Part shown: positions 26,018 to 36,228 of the stretch, piece by piece
Layout: every line of letters starts with the position of its first letter
Position numbering within the stretch: the stretch's first letter is position 1
NCBI RefSeq assembly: GCF_003112695.1
Contig: NZ_BFBP01000002.1
Location: 196,898 to 260,897, forward strand
From: Azospira sp. I13
GTDB taxonomy: Bacteria > Pseudomonadota > Gammaproteobacteria > Burkholderiales > Rhodocyclaceae
Direction of reading: 5' to 3'
Length of the DNA: 64,000 nucleotides
Notes under the pieces: model-generated
Database searches by the model: none
What the model saw: the letters and a program-made list of their open reading frames with translations, nothing else
What the model was told of the DNA's origin: nothing
Program-made: the position numbers and the translations under genes

Positions 26018-28564
26018 ATGCCCATGCCCCCATTCCTCTCCCGCTTTTTCGCCCTCCGCCGTACCTGGCCACGGCTGGCCGCCCGCCTGGCGATTCTCAC
26101 CCTGCTGGCATGTAGCTTGGCAGCCCAGGCGGCAACGCCACCCCTGCGGGTGACCAGCGACGACAACTACCCACCCTATCTTTTCCGCGATGCGGAAGGC
26201 TACCCCCAGGGCTATCTGGTGGATTTGTGGCAGCTCTGGGAGCAGAAAACCGGCCGTAAGGTGGAACTGGTGCCGACAGACTGGGCCAATGCCCAGCGCC
26301 TCATGGCAGAGGGCCAGGCGGACGTGATCGACATGATCTACCGTACCCCGGGCCGGGAGAGCCTCTACGCGTTTTCCTCGCCCTACGCCACCCTGCCGGT
26401 GGGCATTTACCACCACCGCTCCATTGGCGGCATCAGCGGCACCGACAACCTGAAGGGCTTCCTCATCGGCGTCCAGGCCGGTGATGCCTGTATCGAGGAG
26501 TTGCAGCGGCAGGGCATCGAAAACCTTCGTCAGTACCGCAACTACCAGGCCATCATCGACGCCGCCATGGCCGAGGAAATCAAGATTTTCTGCCTCGATG
26601 AATACCCGGCCAATTTCTACCTCTACCGCCAGGATCTGCAGCAGTTCTTCCGCAAGGCCTTCGACCTCTATCAAGGCCAGTTCCACCGGGCAACCCGGAA
26701 GGGGGAGGAAACCACCCTGGCCGAAGTGGAAAAGGGCATGGCCCTCATCACCCCGGCGGAAAAGGCCCGCCTGGAAGAGAAATGGATGGGAGAAGCGGTT
26801 CCCGGCGGCGGCCTGCAAGGCTATATCGAGTACCTCGGCATCGGTCTCCTGGTACTGCTCGTCGCCGGCATCGGCCTGACTCTCTGGGTACGGTTGCTGC
26901 AAGGGCTGGTAAAGCGGCGCACCCGCGAGCTGGAGCGGGAGCGCAGCCACCTCCACGCCCTGCTCAAAGGCATTCCCGACCCCCTGTGGATGAAGGATGC
27001 CAACGGCGTTTACCTCGCCAGCAACCCGGCTTTCGAACGCATGATGGGCTTCGGCGAACAGGAGATCATCGGCAAGACCGACTACGATCTGGTCCCCAGG
27101 GAACTGGCCGACTTCTTCCGCGACAAGGATCGGGCCGCCATGACCGCCGGCACCTCCCAGGTTAACGAGGAATGGGTGATGCATGCCGCGGACCGTGAGG
27201 AGCGGCTGCTGGAAACCATCAAGACCCCCATCCTGGATGGAGAAGGCCATCTGGAAGGCGTACTGGGTCTGGCCCGGGACATCACCGAGCACAAGCGCCT
27301 CGAGGCCCAGGTCAGCAACTACAGCCACCACCTGGAAGAACTGGTGGCCGAACGCACCGCTGAACTAGCCCAGGCACGGGATGCGGCGAATACTGCGAAT
27401 GTGGCCAAAAGCGCCTTCCTGGCCAACATGAGCCATGAAATTCGCACCCCCATGAATGCCATCATGGGTCTCACCCACATTCTCAAGAAGAGTGAATTGA
27501 CGCCCCAGCAGCGGGACCGCCTGGAGAAGATCGACACCTCCGCCGCCCACCTCCTGGCCATCATCAACGACATCCTGGATCTATCGAAGATCGAAGCGGA
27601 GCGCCTGGTGCTGGAAGAGCAACCAACGGAGCTGGGCCGCATCATCAGCCATATTTTCTCCATGCTGGCCGAGGCCGCCCGGAAAAAGGGCATTTTCCTC
27701 AAGTCGGACATCGCCCCCCTGCCCAAGACCCTGCTGGGGGACCCAACCCGCCTCACCCAGGCCCTGCTCAACTACGCCGGCAACGCGGTGAAATTCACCG
27801 AACAGGGCAGCGTCACCCTGCGCATCCGCTGCCTGGAGGACAACGAAGACGACGTTTTCCTGCGCTTCGAAGTGGAAGATACCGGCATCGGCATCGCTGC
27901 CGAGGCCCAGGCCCGGCTCTTCGCCCCCTTCCAGCAGGCCGACGACACCACCAGCCGCCGCTATGGCGGCACCGGCCTGGGCCTGGTCATCACCAAGCGC
28001 CTGGCCCAGATCATGGGCGGCGATGCGGGGGTGGAAAGCCAGCCCGGCATCGGTAGTACCTTCTGGTTTACCGCCCGCCTGAAGAAAGGAGCCGCGGCCT
28101 GTGCCCTGGCCGACCAGCAGCCGGCCAGCGGCTCGGCGGAGGAAGCGTTGCTGCACCATCACCGGGGCCAGCGCATCCTCCTGGTGGAAGACGACGAGAT
28201 CAACCAGGACGTGGCCCGGGAACTGCTGGAATTCGCCGGGCTGGAAGTGGATATCGCCGAGAACGGCCGGGTGGCGGTGGAACGCATGGCCCACCCGACG
28301 GGCACGCCCTACGCCCTGATCCTCATGGACATGCAGATGCCCCACATGGACGGCCTGGAAGCCACCCGGCGCATTCGCGAACTGCCCGGGGGAGCCACCC
28401 TGCCGATCATTTCCATGACCGCCAACGCCTTCGGCGAAGACCGGGAACGCTGCCTGGCGGCGGGCATGAACGACTTCGTGCCCAAGCCGGTGGACCCGGA
28501 CATGCTCTACGCCATCCTGCTGCGCTGGCTGCCCCGCCCGTCGCGGCCATCGGCCGACGCCTGA
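26018..28564 (+). CDS. Hybrid sensor histidine kinase with periplasmic solute-binding sensor
   Basis: An 848-residue membrane sensor kinase. In order: signal sequence (about 1-38), an SBP_bac_3 amino-acid-binding-protein-like periplasmic domain (about 42-265), a membrane helix (about 272-295), a PAS domain (about 312-425), a dimerisation/phosphoacceptor domain with H473 in SHEIRTPMN, an ATPase domain (N box in [11 protein letters not shown] boxes in DTGIGI and GGTGLGL), and a C-terminal receiver with phosphorylation site D771 ([11 protein letters not shown]). No separate response regulator or phosphotransfer protein is adjacent, so output must pass to a distant partner. The ligand is probably a small amino-acid-like solute; inferred. 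Confidence 0.92.
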   Translation: MPMPPFLSRFFALRRTWPRLAARLAILTLLACSLAAQAATPPLRVTSDDNYPPYLFRDAEGYPQGYLVDLWQLWEQKTGRKVELVPTDWANAQRLMAEGQADVIDMIYRTPGRESLYAFSSPYATLPVGIYHHRSIGGISGTDNLKGFLIGVQAGDACIEELQRQGIENLRQYRNYQAIIDAAMAEEIKIFCLDEYPANFYLYRQDLQQFFRKAFDLYQGQFHRATRKGEETTLAEVEKGMALITPAEKARLEEKWMGEAVPGGGLQGYIEYLGIGLLVLLVAGIGLTLWVRLLQGLVKRRTRELERERSHLHALLKGIPDPLWMKDANGVYLASNPAFERMMGFGEQEIIGKTDYDLVPRELADFFRDKDRAAMTAGTSQVNEEWVMHAADREERLLETIKTPILDGEGHLEGVLGLARDITEHKRLEAQVSNYSHHLEELVAERTAELAQARDAANTANVAKSAFLANMSHEIRTPMNAIMGLTHILKKSELTPQQRDRLEKIDTSAAHLLAIINDILDLSKIEAERLVLEEQPTELGRIISHIFSMLAEAARKKGIFLKSDIAPLPKTLLGDPTRLTQALLNYAGNAVKFTEQGSVTLRIRCLEDNEDDVFLRFEVEDTGIGIAAEAQARLFAPFQQADDTTSRRYGGTGLGLVITKRLAQIMGGDAGVESQPGIGSTFWFTARLKKGAAACALADQQPASGSAEEALLHHHRGQRILLVEDDEINQDVARELLEFAGLEVDIAENGRVAVERMAHPTGTPYALILMDMQMPHMDGLEATRRIRELPGGATLPIISMTANAFGEDRERCLAAGMNDFVPKPVDPDMLYAILLRWLPRPSRPSADA

Positions 28565-28735
28565 TTCCCACCCCCCGCAACCCCCGCCAAGGCGCTTGCT
28601 GCGCCGCGCCCACCTTGCCCCTACCTCGCTGCCCGGAGCACCACGCCCTCCGGCGGCGGCGAGGGCAGCTACAATAGCCTTTTTTCACCCGGGGCCGGCC
28701 CGATGCGCCGCCCCACGCACCTACGGAAACCGCCC

Positions 28736-29932
28736 ATGTTCGAACACGTCGATGCCTACGCTGGCGACCCCATCCTCACCCTGGTGGAAACCTTCCACAA
28801 GGACAGCAACCCGAAGAAGGTGAACCTGGGCATCGGCCTCTATTACGACGAGGCCGGCAACATTCCCCTGCTGGCATCCGTGAAGGCCGCCGAGGCTGCC
28901 ATCGCCGCCGAATCCGGCCCCCGCTCCTACCTGCCCATGGAAGGCGCCGCCGACTACCGGGCCGTGGTGCAGAAGCTGCTCTTCGGTGCCGACAGCGAGG
29001 CCCTCAAGGCCGGCCGTATCGCCACCATCCAGACCCTGGGTGGCTCCGGCGCCCTCAAGGTGGGCGCCGACCTGCTCAAGCGCTACTTCCCCAAGAGCGA
29101 AGCCTGGGTCAGCAACCCCACCTGGGACAACCATCGCTCCATCTTCGAAGGTGCCGGCCTGGCCGTGCATGACTACCCCTACTACGACGCCCAGACCGGC
29201 GGCGTGGACTTCGCCGGTATGGTCGCCTGTCTCAAGGGCCTGCCCGAGCAGAGCATCGTCCTGCTGCACCCCTGCTGCCACAACCCCACCGGCGTGGACC
29301 TCTCCCGGGAGCAATGGCAGCAGGTCATCGCCATCGTCGCCGAGCGCAACCTCATTCCCTTCCTCGACATCGCCTACCAGGGCTTCGGCGACGGCCTGGA
29401 AGCAGACGCCTACGCCATCCGCGCCCTGGCTGACGCCAAGCTGCCCTTCCTGGTCAGCAACTCCTTCTCCAAGAACCTCTCCTTCTACGGCGAGCGGGTC
29501 GGCGGCCTCTCCGTGGTCTGCAAGGACGCCGAGGAAGCCGGCCGGGTCCTCGGCCAGCTGAAATTCACCGTGCGCCGCAACTACTCCAGCCCCCCCATCC
29601 ACGGCGAGAAGGTCACCACCAAGGTGATGAACGATGCCTCCCTGCACGCCCAATGGGTCAAGGAAGTGGATGAAATGCGGGTACGCATCCAGGCCATGCG
29701 TCAGAAGCTGTTTGATGTGCTGACTGCCCGGGTGCCGGGCAAGGACTTCTCCTACTTCCTCAAGCAGCGCGGCATGTTCAGCTACACCGGCCTCTCCCCC
29801 GAGCAGGTGGATCGCCTGCGGCTGGAATTCGGCGTGTACCTGGTGCGCTCCGGCCGCATGTGCGTGGCCGGCCTCAACACCGGCAACGTGAATTACGTGG
29901 CCGAGGCCATGGCGGCGGTGCTGCAGGGCTAA
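28736..29932 (+). CDS. tyrB: Aromatic amino acid / aspartate aminotransferase (TyrB type)
   Basis: A 398-residue PLP-dependent class I aminotransferase of the AspC/TyrB subgroup. The PLP lysine is K246 in [15 protein letters not shown]. Other family blocks are [37 protein letters not shown] and the substrate carboxylate arginine in [10 protein letters not shown]. It probably transfers amino groups between glutamate and aromatic keto acids, oxaloacetate or both. ATG 28736 follows CGGAAA; the frame begins 11 codons earlier without a good ribosome site. It stands alone and is followed by two hairpins. Confidence 0.9.
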   Translation: MFEHVDAYAGDPILTLVETFHKDSNPKKVNLGIGLYYDEAGNIPLLASVKAAEAAIAAESGPRSYLPMEGAADYRAVVQKLLFGADSEALKAGRIATIQTLGGSGALKVGADLLKRYFPKSEAWVSNPTWDNHRSIFEGAGLAVHDYPYYDAQTGGVDFAGMVACLKGLPEQSIVLLHPCCHNPTGVDLSREQWQQVIAIVAERNLIPFLDIAYQGFGDGLEADAYAIRALADAKLPFLVSNSFSKNLSFYGERVGGLSVVCKDAEEAGRVLGQLKFTVRRNYSSPPIHGEKVTTKVMNDASLHAQWVKEVDEMRVRIQAMRQKLFDVLTARVPGKDFSYFLKQRGMFSYTGLSPEQVDRLRLEFGVYLVRSGRMCVAGLNTGNVNYVAEAMAAVLQG

Positions 29933-29941
29933 ACAAAATTT

Positions 29942-30014
29942 CCCGGCGGCCTGCCGGGAGAAGGAAAGAAGACGGCCCTTCCGGCAAGCACATGCCAGAA
30001 GGGCTGTCTTCTTT
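29942..30014 (+). terminator. Two hairpins after tyrB
   Basis: A short stem CCCGGC/GCCGGG (29942-29958) is followed by a 17-bp stem, 29965-29981 with 29998-30014, containing one G-T wobble and an inner GGCA/TGCC stem. The long stem ends in TTCTTT rather than a clean T tract. This is probably the transcript end of tyrB. Confidence 0.6.
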
Positions 30015-30337
30015 GGGCCTAGCCTGATGGCGCCCGAGAAGGCTATTTACCCCCTAAGGGCATGGCAGCCCCCTGACCCTGGTCAGGCGCTTGGCCGACG
30101 TTACATGGGGGTATCAAGACCATTTCCCTCACCCTTGCCTGGCCTGCGCAATCCCAGCCGCCCAGTTTTAGGAAGAAGAGATGCCGAGGAGAGGCCAGTG
30201 CCGCTCCCAACTGCTGAAGCGCCCCCAATCCAGCCGGTTATCAACGTGAGAGCCGAGCAGAACCAGGGCCCTGCCGAGCACGGCCGGCTGGGTACAACAC
30301 TGCTCGAAATCATGACGTAGTTATTTATCCGTTCGCC
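30015..30337. other. Gap without a recognisable gene
   Basis: About 320 bases between the tyrB hairpins and the promoter of the next operon. Short open frames exist on both strands (the longest plus-strand one is 30027-30320, 97 codons), but they lack ribosome sites and protein-like composition. I recognise no RNA gene here. Base composition is lower in GC than the flanking genes. Confidence 0.5.
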
Positions 30338-30366
30338 TTGCCGTAGGTATACTTAAGTAATATCTA
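30338..30366 (+). promoter_or_regulatory. Promoter of the binding-protein/diguanylate cyclase operon
   Basis: -35 TTGCCG (30338-30343), 17-base spacer, -10 TATCTA (30361-30366), 26 bases before the start codon, in an AT-rich stretch. Good sigma-70 spacing; assignment by pattern only. Confidence 0.5.
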
Positions 30367-30392
30367 AAATTCCATACAAGGGGGAAATACGC

Positions 30393-31151
30393 ATGAATCG
30401 CCGACTTTTTTGCGTATTTTTCCTGCTTGTCTCCGCCCTCTCCTGGAGCCAGGTCCAGGCCCGCGAGTTAAAGATCATCTTTTCTCAATACACGCCCCCC
30501 TATGTGTTTGAGAAGGGTGACGGCATCGTGGTAGACATCGTGCGTGAAGCCCTGAAGGCCAGCGGCCATGTCGTGGTGCCGGTCTACGCCCCCATTGGGC
30601 GCGGCTTTGAGCTGTTTGCCGAAAAGCGCGTGGATGGCACCGCCATCATCCGCGAGAGCTCCGGGCTGGAAGCCAACTACTCCGACAATTTCATGCAGTA
30701 TCACAACCGCGCCTTCACCTTGAAGGCGCGTCAGCACAAGTTGCTCAAGCTTGAGGATCTCCGGGACAAAACGGTGGTGGGCTTCCAGAACGCCCAGAAA
30801 TACCTGGGCACAGACTTTGCACGGGTCGTTGCGGCCAACCCGAACTATAAGGAAATGGCCAACCAGGAAACCCAGGTACTGATGCTGCTGCTCGGCCGGA
30901 TTGATGTTGCCGTGATTGACGAAAGCATCTTTCGCTTCTACCGCGAAAAGCTCATCGCCGAGGGTAAGGCGCCGCGCAGTGCCGAATATGATGCCTTTCC
31001 CTTGTTTCCACCGACGCCCTACAAAACGGCATTCATCGATGCTCGGATTCGCGACACATTCAACCGCGAACTGGCCGCCATGCGCCGCGATGGCCGTTAC
31101 GCGGCCATCTATCGCAAGTACATCGAAGAATACTTCGTCATCAAGCAATGA
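30393..31151 (+). CDS. Periplasmic solute-binding protein (SBP_bac_3 family)
   Basis: A 252-residue protein with a signal peptide (residues 1-23, ending VQA) and one amino-acid-binding-protein-like domain (FSQYTPPYVFEKGDGIVVDIVREAL to the C-terminus). No ABC permease or ATPase lies nearby. Instead, its stop overlaps the start of a membrane diguanylate cyclase (ATGA), so it probably acts as a soluble sensor for that enzyme rather than in transport. The start follows GGGGGAAA. GC content is a little below that of the neighbours. Confidence 0.85.
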   Translation: MNRRLFCVFFLLVSALSWSQVQARELKIIFSQYTPPYVFEKGDGIVVDIVREALKASGHVVVPVYAPIGRGFELFAEKRVDGTAIIRESSGLEANYSDNFMQYHNRAFTLKARQHKLLKLEDLRDKTVVGFQNAQKYLGTDFARVVAANPNYKEMANQETQVLMLLLGRIDVAVIDESIFRFYREKLIAEGKAPRSAEYDAFPLFPPTPYKTAFIDARIRDTFNRELAAMRRDGRYAAIYRKYIEEYFVIKQ

Positions 31152-32440
31152 AAATCGACCCGCATTCGCTCTCCTGGCAGCTGCTCAAGTCAGTGCTGTC
31201 GATTTATTTCGCCATTACGCTGCTGGTGACGCTGACCCAGATGGGCATCGAATATATGTCCACCCGCAAGGCCATCGCCGATGAACTGGCCAGTGTGGAA
31301 AGCACCTTTGCCCCGGCATTGACCACCGCCCTCTGGGAGCTCAATTCCGAGCAACTGGAAGCCTTGCACCGAGGCATCGTGGACCTGCCCAACATTTCCG
31401 GTATGCGCCTGGTGGATGCCGGCGGACACACGCTGATCAACGACACCACGGAACAGGCCATCGGTGGGCAGGTCACCCACACCTTCAAGCTGTATCACCA
31501 CTTTTCGGGTGAGGATGTTTTCTTGGCGGATGTCAGTTTTCAAACATCCGGCAACGTCGTTTTCGAGCGCCTTCGGATCGGTTTCCAGATGATCATGATC
31601 AGCGCCCTGATCAAAAGTACGGCCCTGACCATGCTGTTTCTCTGGGCCTTCCGTCGTCACCTCGGCGCCCCCCTGCGGCAGCTCACGGAAGCCGTCACCG
31701 CGATTGATCTCGACTCCTTGGGGAAGAAGTGGCGTCTCGACCTGCAACAAACCCAGAGCAATGAACTGACCCAGCTGGAAGACGCCTTCAACCGCATGTT
31801 GAAGCGGCTTGAGGAGGAGCGTATCGCCCACTATGCCGCCCTGAGGGAGATCAACAAGGGGCTGGAGCAGCAGGTGGCCGAACGCACCTGCGACCTGCAG
31901 CAAGCGAATCAACGGCTGGAACAGCTGGTACGCACCGACCCCCTGACCGGGGTGGCCAATCGCCGCCAATTCATGGAACAGGCCCACCTGGAAATCCAGC
32001 GCGCACGACGGGATGGGACCCCTTTGTCCGTGCTGATGATGGACTTGGACCATTTCAAGCACATCAACGACACCTGGGGACACGCCGCCGGGGATCTGGT
32101 GCTGCGCAATTTTTCCACCCTCGTTGCCGACCCCTCCCGGGCCACCGATCTGTTGGCCAGACTGGGTGGAGAGGAATTTGCCCTGCTCTTGCCCAATACC
32201 GGGCTGGAGGGCGCCATCGAGGTCGCCCTGCGCATTCGGCAGCGGGTCCGCGACCAATCGGTGGATACCGGCTGCGGCCAGATCCACTACAGCATCAGCA
32301 TTGGCGCAGCCCTTCTTGCGCCGGGGGAAAGCACATACGAACCCATGCTCAAGCGGGCCGATGCTGCCCTCTACCAGGCCAAGGAAACCGGCCGTGATCG
32401 CGTGGTTGCCGAATCACTGATGGTGGTGGAGCGCCAGTAG
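31148..32440 (+). CDS. Membrane diguanylate cyclase (GGDEF) with periplasmic sensor region
   Basis: A 430-residue protein that should make cyclic di-GMP. It has an N-terminal membrane helix (about 14-32), a periplasmic region (about 33-140), a second helix (about 145-168), a HAMP-like linker and coiled coil (about 170-255), and a GGDEF domain with active motif GGEEF at residues 340-344. An RxxD inhibitory site (RATD) lies five residues before the active loop, so product feedback is expected. It overlaps the upstream binding-protein gene by four bases, forming a two-gene sensory unit. No EIL phosphodiesterase domain is present. Confidence 0.9.
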   Translation: MKIDPHSLSWQLLKSVLSIYFAITLLVTLTQMGIEYMSTRKAIADELASVESTFAPALTTALWELNSEQLEALHRGIVDLPNISGMRLVDAGGHTLINDTTEQAIGGQVTHTFKLYHHFSGEDVFLADVSFQTSGNVVFERLRIGFQMIMISALIKSTALTMLFLWAFRRHLGAPLRQLTEAVTAIDLDSLGKKWRLDLQQTQSNELTQLEDAFNRMLKRLEEERIAHYAALREINKGLEQQVAERTCDLQQANQRLEQLVRTDPLTGVANRRQFMEQAHLEIQRARRDGTPLSVLMMDLDHFKHINDTWGHAAGDLVLRNFSTLVADPSRATDLLARLGGEEFALLLPNTGLEGAIEVALRIRQRVRDQSVDTGCGQIHYSISIGAALLAPGESTYEPMLKRADAALYQAKETGRDRVVAESLMVVERQ

Positions 32441-32499
32441 GCTGCCCAGGCGCCTACCCCAGTCTTCCGGTCACACGACTAAAAACACCCCGCAAACGC

Positions 32500-32539
32500 A
32501 ATAGGGGCGCGGACCTCTTCCAGGTACCGCGCCCCTATT
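32500..32539. terminator. Bidirectional terminator between the cyclase gene and ahpF
   Basis: Stem AATAGGGGCGCGG (32500-32512) with CCGCGCCCCTATT (32527-32539), extended inward by ACCT/AGGT around a CTTCC loop with one bulged A. It is followed by CATTTTC on the plus strand. It sits between convergent genes and can end both transcripts. Confidence 0.75.
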
Positions 32540-32651
32540 CATTTTCAGCGGCAATGCGGGCAAATGCCGCATCCCGCTTACCTCTCCAGGCCACTACATT
32601 TTCAAAACCGTTTCATCCCGCACCGCCCGCCGACGCTGCGGCGGGCCCCAC

Positions 32652-34214
32652 TCAGGCCGGGGCCGAGGTGCGGATCAGGTGGTCGAAGGCCGAGAGACTG
32701 GCCTTGGCACCCTCGCCCATGGCGATGATGATCTGCTTGTAGGGCACGGTGGTGCAGTCGCCGGCAGCGAAGACGCCTTCGGCGGAAGTCTCGCCCTTGG
32801 CGTTGATGACGATCTCGCCCCGGTCGGAGAGTTCGACGGCGCCCTTGAGCCAATCGGTGTTGGGCAGCAGGCCGATCTGCACGAAGATGCCTTCCAGTGC
32901 GACGGTCTTTTCCTCGCCGCTGACCCGGTCCTTGTACTGGAGGCCGTTCACCTTCTGGCCGTCGCCGGTCACTGCCGTGGTCTGGGCTTCGGTAATGACG
33001 GTGACGTTGGGCAGGCTGCGCAGCTTCTTCTGCAGCACGGCGTCGGCCCGCATTTCCTTGCCGAATTCCAGCAGGGTGACGTGGGCGACAATGCCGGCCA
33101 GGTCGATGGCGGCCTCGACGCCGGAGTTGCCGCCGCCGATCACGGCAACGCGCTTGCCCTTGAACAGGGGGCCGTCGCAGTGGGGGCAGTAGGCCACGCC
33201 CTTGGTGCGGTATTCGGCTTCGCCGGGCACGTTCATTTCACGCCAGCGGGCGCCGGTGGAGAGAATCACGGTCTTGCTCTTCAGCACCGCACCGTTGGCC
33301 AGGGTCACTTCGGCGGGCTGGCCGTTGGCGGCGGGCTTCAGGGCCGTGGCGCGCTGCAGGTTCATGATGTCCACTTCGTAGTCGCGGACATGCTGTTCCA
33401 GGGCCATGGCCAGCTTGGGGCCTTCGGTTTCCTTCACGGAAATGAAGTTCTCGATGCCCAGGGTGTCCAGCACCTGGCCGCCGAAACGCTCGGCCACCAC
33501 GCCGGTGCGGATGCCCTTGCGGGCCGCGTAGATGGCGGCGGCAGCGCCGGCCGGGCCGCCCCCCACCACCAGCACGTCGAACACTTCCTTGTCGGAAAGC
33601 TTGGCCGCATCCCGGGCGGCAGCGCCCGTATCCACCTTGGCCAGGATTTCGCCCAGTTCCATGCGGCCGGAGCCGAAGACCTGGCCGTTGAGGTAGATCG
33701 AGGGCACGCCCATGATCTGGCGGTCTTCCACTTCCTGCTGGAAAACACCGCCGTCGATCATCACCGCTTCCACATTGGGGTTGAGCACGGCCATGGTGTT
33801 GAGGGCCTGCACCACGTCCGGGCAGTTGTGGCAGGTGAGGGAGATGTAGGTTTCGAAGCTGAACTTGCCTTCCAGGCCCTTGATCTGGGCGATAACGTCA
33901 GCCTCCACCTTGGGCGGGTGGCCGCCGCTCTGCAGCAGGGCCAGCACCAGGGAAGTGAATTCGTGGCCCATGGGGATGCCGGCGAAGTGGATGCGCGGCG
34001 GCTGCCCGGCCTGAGCGATACCGAAGGAGGGGCGGCGGCTGGCATTGCCGTCTTCCCGCAGGGTGACCTTGGGGGAGAGTTCGGCGATGTCGAGCAGCAG
34101 ACCGCGCATTTCCTGGGCGGTGGCGGAATCATCCAGGGAGGCCACCAGTTCGATGGGCTGGACGAGTTTTTCAAGGTAAGCCTTGAGCTGGGTCTTGATA
34201 TCGGTGTCGAGCAT
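32652..34214 (-). CDS. ahpF: Alkyl hydroperoxide reductase subunit F
   Basis: A 520-residue flavoprotein that reduces AhpC using NADH. The N-terminal double thioredoxin-like domain carries the redox pair in [10 protein letters not shown]. The FAD-binding [21 protein letters not shown] block and the NAD-binding [17 protein letters not shown] block follow, with the second redox pair YCPHCDGP between them. Length equals that of the enterobacterial protein. It follows ahpC on the same strand, but 235 bases of palindromic sequence separate the two genes. Confidence 0.95.
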   Translation of the reverse strand: MLDTDIKTQLKAYLEKLVQPIELVASLDDSATAQEMRGLLLDIAELSPKVTLREDGNASRRPSFGIAQAGQPPRIHFAGIPMGHEFTSLVLALLQSGGHPPKVEADVIAQIKGLEGKFSFETYISLTCHNCPDVVQALNTMAVLNPNVEAVMIDGGVFQQEVEDRQIMGVPSIYLNGQVFGSGRMELGEILAKVDTGAAARDAAKLSDKEVFDVLVVGGGPAGAAAAIYAARKGIRTGVVAERFGGQVLDTLGIENFISVKETEGPKLAMALEQHVRDYEVDIMNLQRATALKPAANGQPAEVTLANGAVLKSKTVILSTGARWREMNVPGEAEYRTKGVAYCPHCDGPLFKGKRVAVIGGGNSGVEAAIDLAGIVAHVTLLEFGKEMRADAVLQKKLRSLPNVTVITEAQTTAVTGDGQKVNGLQYKDRVSGEEKTVALEGIFVQIGLLPNTDWLKGAVELSDRGEIVINAKGETSAEGVFAAGDCTTVPYKQIIIAMGEGAKASLSAFDHLIRTSAPA

Positions 34215-34295
34215 GGTGTTCTCCCTAAGAATCTGGATTGCAGTGGGAAGGTGTCTGGCGTTTGCAATGAAGGCAGGCGCCTTGCCGCTGGAATC

Positions 34296-34316
34296 CCCCC
34301 GGGGCTAACCCGGGGG
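34296..34316. repeat. Small GC hairpin in the ahpC-ahpF gap
   Basis: CCCCCGGG-GCTAA-CCCGGGGG, a perfect 8-bp stem with a 5-base loop, next to the larger nested palindrome. It may tune the ratio of ahpC to ahpF message. Confidence 0.6.
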
Positions 34317-34328
34317 AACCTAAGTGCG

Positions 34329-34450
34329 AGGAACCATAGCGAGCGGGCCAAGCGCAAGGCGCACGGAACGGAGGAAGCGAGACATACCTGTAGGTAGGCG
34401 AGCTTCCGAGTACCGCGCAACGCCGCGATTGGCCCGCGCAGTAGGTTCCT
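34329..34450. repeat. Nested palindromic element in the ahpC-ahpF gap
   Basis: About 122 bases that fold back on themselves in concentric segments: AGGAACC (34329) with GGTTCCT (34444), GCGGGCCAA (34343) with TTGGCCCGC (34429), GGAAGC (34373) with GCTTCC (34402), and the self-complementary TACCTGTAGGTA (34385-34396) at the centre. Its outer edge ends exactly at the ahpC stop codon. The organisation is that of a REP/BIME-like or miniature palindromic element; I see no second copy in this window. Confidence 0.7.
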
Positions 34451-35019
34451 TAGATCTTGCCGACCAGGTCGATGGAGGGAGCCAGGGTCTTGGCGCCTTC
34501 CTTCCACTTGGCGGGGCACACCTGGCCGGGGTTGGCGGCGGTGTATTGGGCGGCCTTCAGCTTGCGCAGGGTTTCGGAAACGTCACGGGCGATTTCGTTG
34601 GAGTGGATTTCCAGGGTCTTGATCACACCGTCCGGGTTGATGATGAAGGTGCCACGCAGGGCCAGGCCTTCTTCGGGGATATGCACACCGAAGGCATTGG
34701 TCAGCTGGTGGGTGGGGTCGCCCACCAGGGGGAACTTGGCCTTGCCCACGGCGGGGGAGGTTTCATGCCACACCTTGTGGGAGAAGTGGGTGTCAGTGGT
34801 CACGATGTAGACCTCGGCACCGGCCTTCTGGAATTCGGCGTAGTTGTCGGCGGCGTCTTCAATTTCGGTGGGGCAGTTGAAGGTGAAGGCGGCCGGCATG
34901 AAAATCATCACGGACCACTTGCCCTTCAGGTCGGCGTCGGAAACGGTGATGAACTTGCCGTTGTGGAAGGCGTTGGCGGTAAAGGGCTGGATCTGGGTGT
35001 TGATCAGGGAAGTCGTCAT
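34450..35019 (-). CDS. ahpC: Alkyl hydroperoxide reductase subunit C (peroxiredoxin)
   Basis: A 189-residue typical 2-Cys peroxiredoxin that reduces hydrogen peroxide and organic peroxides. The peroxidatic cysteine is C49 (FTFNCPTE; the common form is FVCPTE) and the resolving cysteine is C168 (GQVCPAKW). ATG 35019 has AGGAG eight bases upstream; the frame extends nine codons further without support. An OxyR-like site and promoter region lie upstream. ahpF follows after a palindromic gap. Confidence 0.95.
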   Translation of the reverse strand: MTTSLINTQIQPFTANAFHNGKFITVSDADLKGKWSVMIFMPAAFTFNCPTEIEDAADNYAEFQKAGAEVYIVTTDTHFSHKVWHETSPAVGKAKFPLVGDPTHQLTNAFGVHIPEEGLALRGTFIINPDGVIKTLEIHSNEIARDVSETLRKLKAAQYTAANPGQVCPAKWKEGAKTLAPSIDLVGKI

Positions 35020-35109
35020 CGTTAGTTCTCCTAGTGGTTTGAACAAAGCAGCGTTGGGGTTGGGTGCTGCGATGGGATGAATCTTAAGCGCCCGTAAAAA
35101 ATTACTCTA

Positions 35110-35146
35110 ATTGATTGTATTCATATTTAAGATAGTTACCGACTAT
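35110..35146 (-). promoter_or_regulatory. Candidate OxyR site upstream of ahpC
   Basis: Minus-strand ATAGTCGGTAACTAT (35146-35132) matches 10 of the 11 fixed positions of the OxyR half-pattern ATAGnTnnnAnCTAT. Seven bases on, ATGAATACAATCAAT (35124-35110) matches 8 of 11. The spacing fits the tetrameric OxyR site, and the site lies about 90-130 bases before the ahpC start. OxyR itself is not encoded in the window. Confidence 0.65.
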
Positions 35147-35212
35147 CGCAACCCCGCCTTATTGGCCCCCCTGCATTGCGGCCCGGCGTCCGCCTGGGCT
35201 ATCATCCGCCCC

Positions 35213-35406
35213 GATTCAGGTGCCGAGCCCCGCCTTCCGCGGGATCGGTGAAACGGGAAGCCGGTGACACTGGGAACACCCCCAGCCATTCCGGCGCAGC
35301 CCCCGCTGCTGTAAGCCAGACGACGCTGCCTCACGCCACTGTGGTTCACCACGGGAAGGCCGGCAGGGAAGAATGAAGGCAAGCCAGAAGACCGGCCTGA
35401 CATCAC
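35213..35406 (+). ncRNA. Cobalamin riboswitch before the cbiMNQO-cob operon
   Basis: The stretch carries the conserved blocks of the cobalamin riboswitch in order: GGTGAAACGGGAAGCCGGTG (from about 35247), GCGCAGCCCCCGCTGCTGTA, the GCCACTG block (35335), a GGGAAGG block, and the closing GCCAGAAGACCGGCC, the normal GCCAGGAGACCGGCC with one change. About 145 bases separate it from the cbiM start. When coenzyme B12 binds, expression of the whole cobalt and corrin operon should fall. No clear intrinsic terminator follows, so control may be at translation or through Rho. Confidence 0.92.
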
Positions 35407-35550
35407 AAGATGCACCATTCCCCGGGGTGACGGGAACGGTTCTGGTGATTTGCCGCCTTCACATTGCTCCATCCGCCGCGGCCCTTTATCCGACCTGCCA
35501 CAACTCCCCCGCCTGGTGCGCCATTGTCATGCTCGCCGAGGGAGAGACTC

Positions 35551-36228
35551 ATGCACATCATGGAAGGCTTCCTGCCCATCGAACACGCCGTGGGCTGGAG
35601 CGTCGCCGCCGCCCCCTTTGTCGCCTGGGGCATTCGTTCCGTGAACCACCGCATCCGCGAAAATCCCGAGCAGCGCATGCTGCTGGGGGTAGCCGCCGCC
35701 TTCACTTTCGTCCTCTCGGCCCTAAAGCTGCCCTCGGTCACCGGCAGCTGTTCCCACCCCACCGGCACGGGCCTGGGTGCCGTACTCTTCGGCCCCGCTG
35801 CCATGGCCCCCATCGGCGCCGTGGTACTGCTTTTCCAGGCCCTACTGCTGGCCCACGGCGGCCTCACCACCCTGGGCGCCAACATCTTCTCCATGGCCGT
35901 GGTGGGGCCCTTCGCCGCCTATGGCATTTTCCATCTGGCCCGGCGTCTGCGGGCCTCCCTGGCGGTCAGCATCTTCCTCGCCGCCAGCCTGGCGGACCTG
36001 CTCACCTACGTCACCACCTCGGTGCAGCTGGCCTGGGCCTTTCCCGATCCGGCAGGCGGCTTCACCACGTCCTTCCTTAAATTCGCCGGCATCTTCGCCG
36101 TCACCCAGATTCCCCTGGCCGTCAGCGAAGGCCTGCTGACGGTGGTCATCTTCAACGCCCTGGCCCGCTTCAACGCCCAGGAGCTGCGTGACATGGGCGT
36201 CGCCCCGGATGCGAAGGGCCTGGCATGA
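35551..36228 (+). CDS. cbiM: CbiM cobalt ECF transporter membrane component
   Basis: A 225-residue inner membrane protein with about six helices. It starts MHIMEGFLP, where the N-terminal Met-His is part of the metal site in this family, and contains [26 protein letters not shown]. It gives the cobalt specificity of the CbiMNQO transporter. ATG 35551 has GAGGGAGAG upstream and the N-terminus must begin at this residue to bind metal, so longer starts are excluded. Its stop overlaps cbiN (ATGA). Confidence 0.94.
   Translation: MHIMEGFLPIEHAVGWSVAAAPFVAWGIRSVNHRIRENPEQRMLLGVAAAFTFVLSALKLPSVTGSCSHPTGTGLGAVLFGPAAMAPIGAVVLLFQALLLAHGGLTTLGANIFSMAVVGPFAAYGIFHLARRLRASLAVSIFLAASLADLLTYVTTSVQLAWAFPDPAGGFTTSFLKFAGIFAVTQIPLAVSEGLLTVVIFNALARFNAQELRDMGVAPDAKGLA

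Noticed and set aside
30027-30320. 97-codon plus-strand frame in the gap after tyrB
   Set aside because: No ribosome site, Pro/Arg-rich shadow-like composition, and it overlaps no conserved feature.
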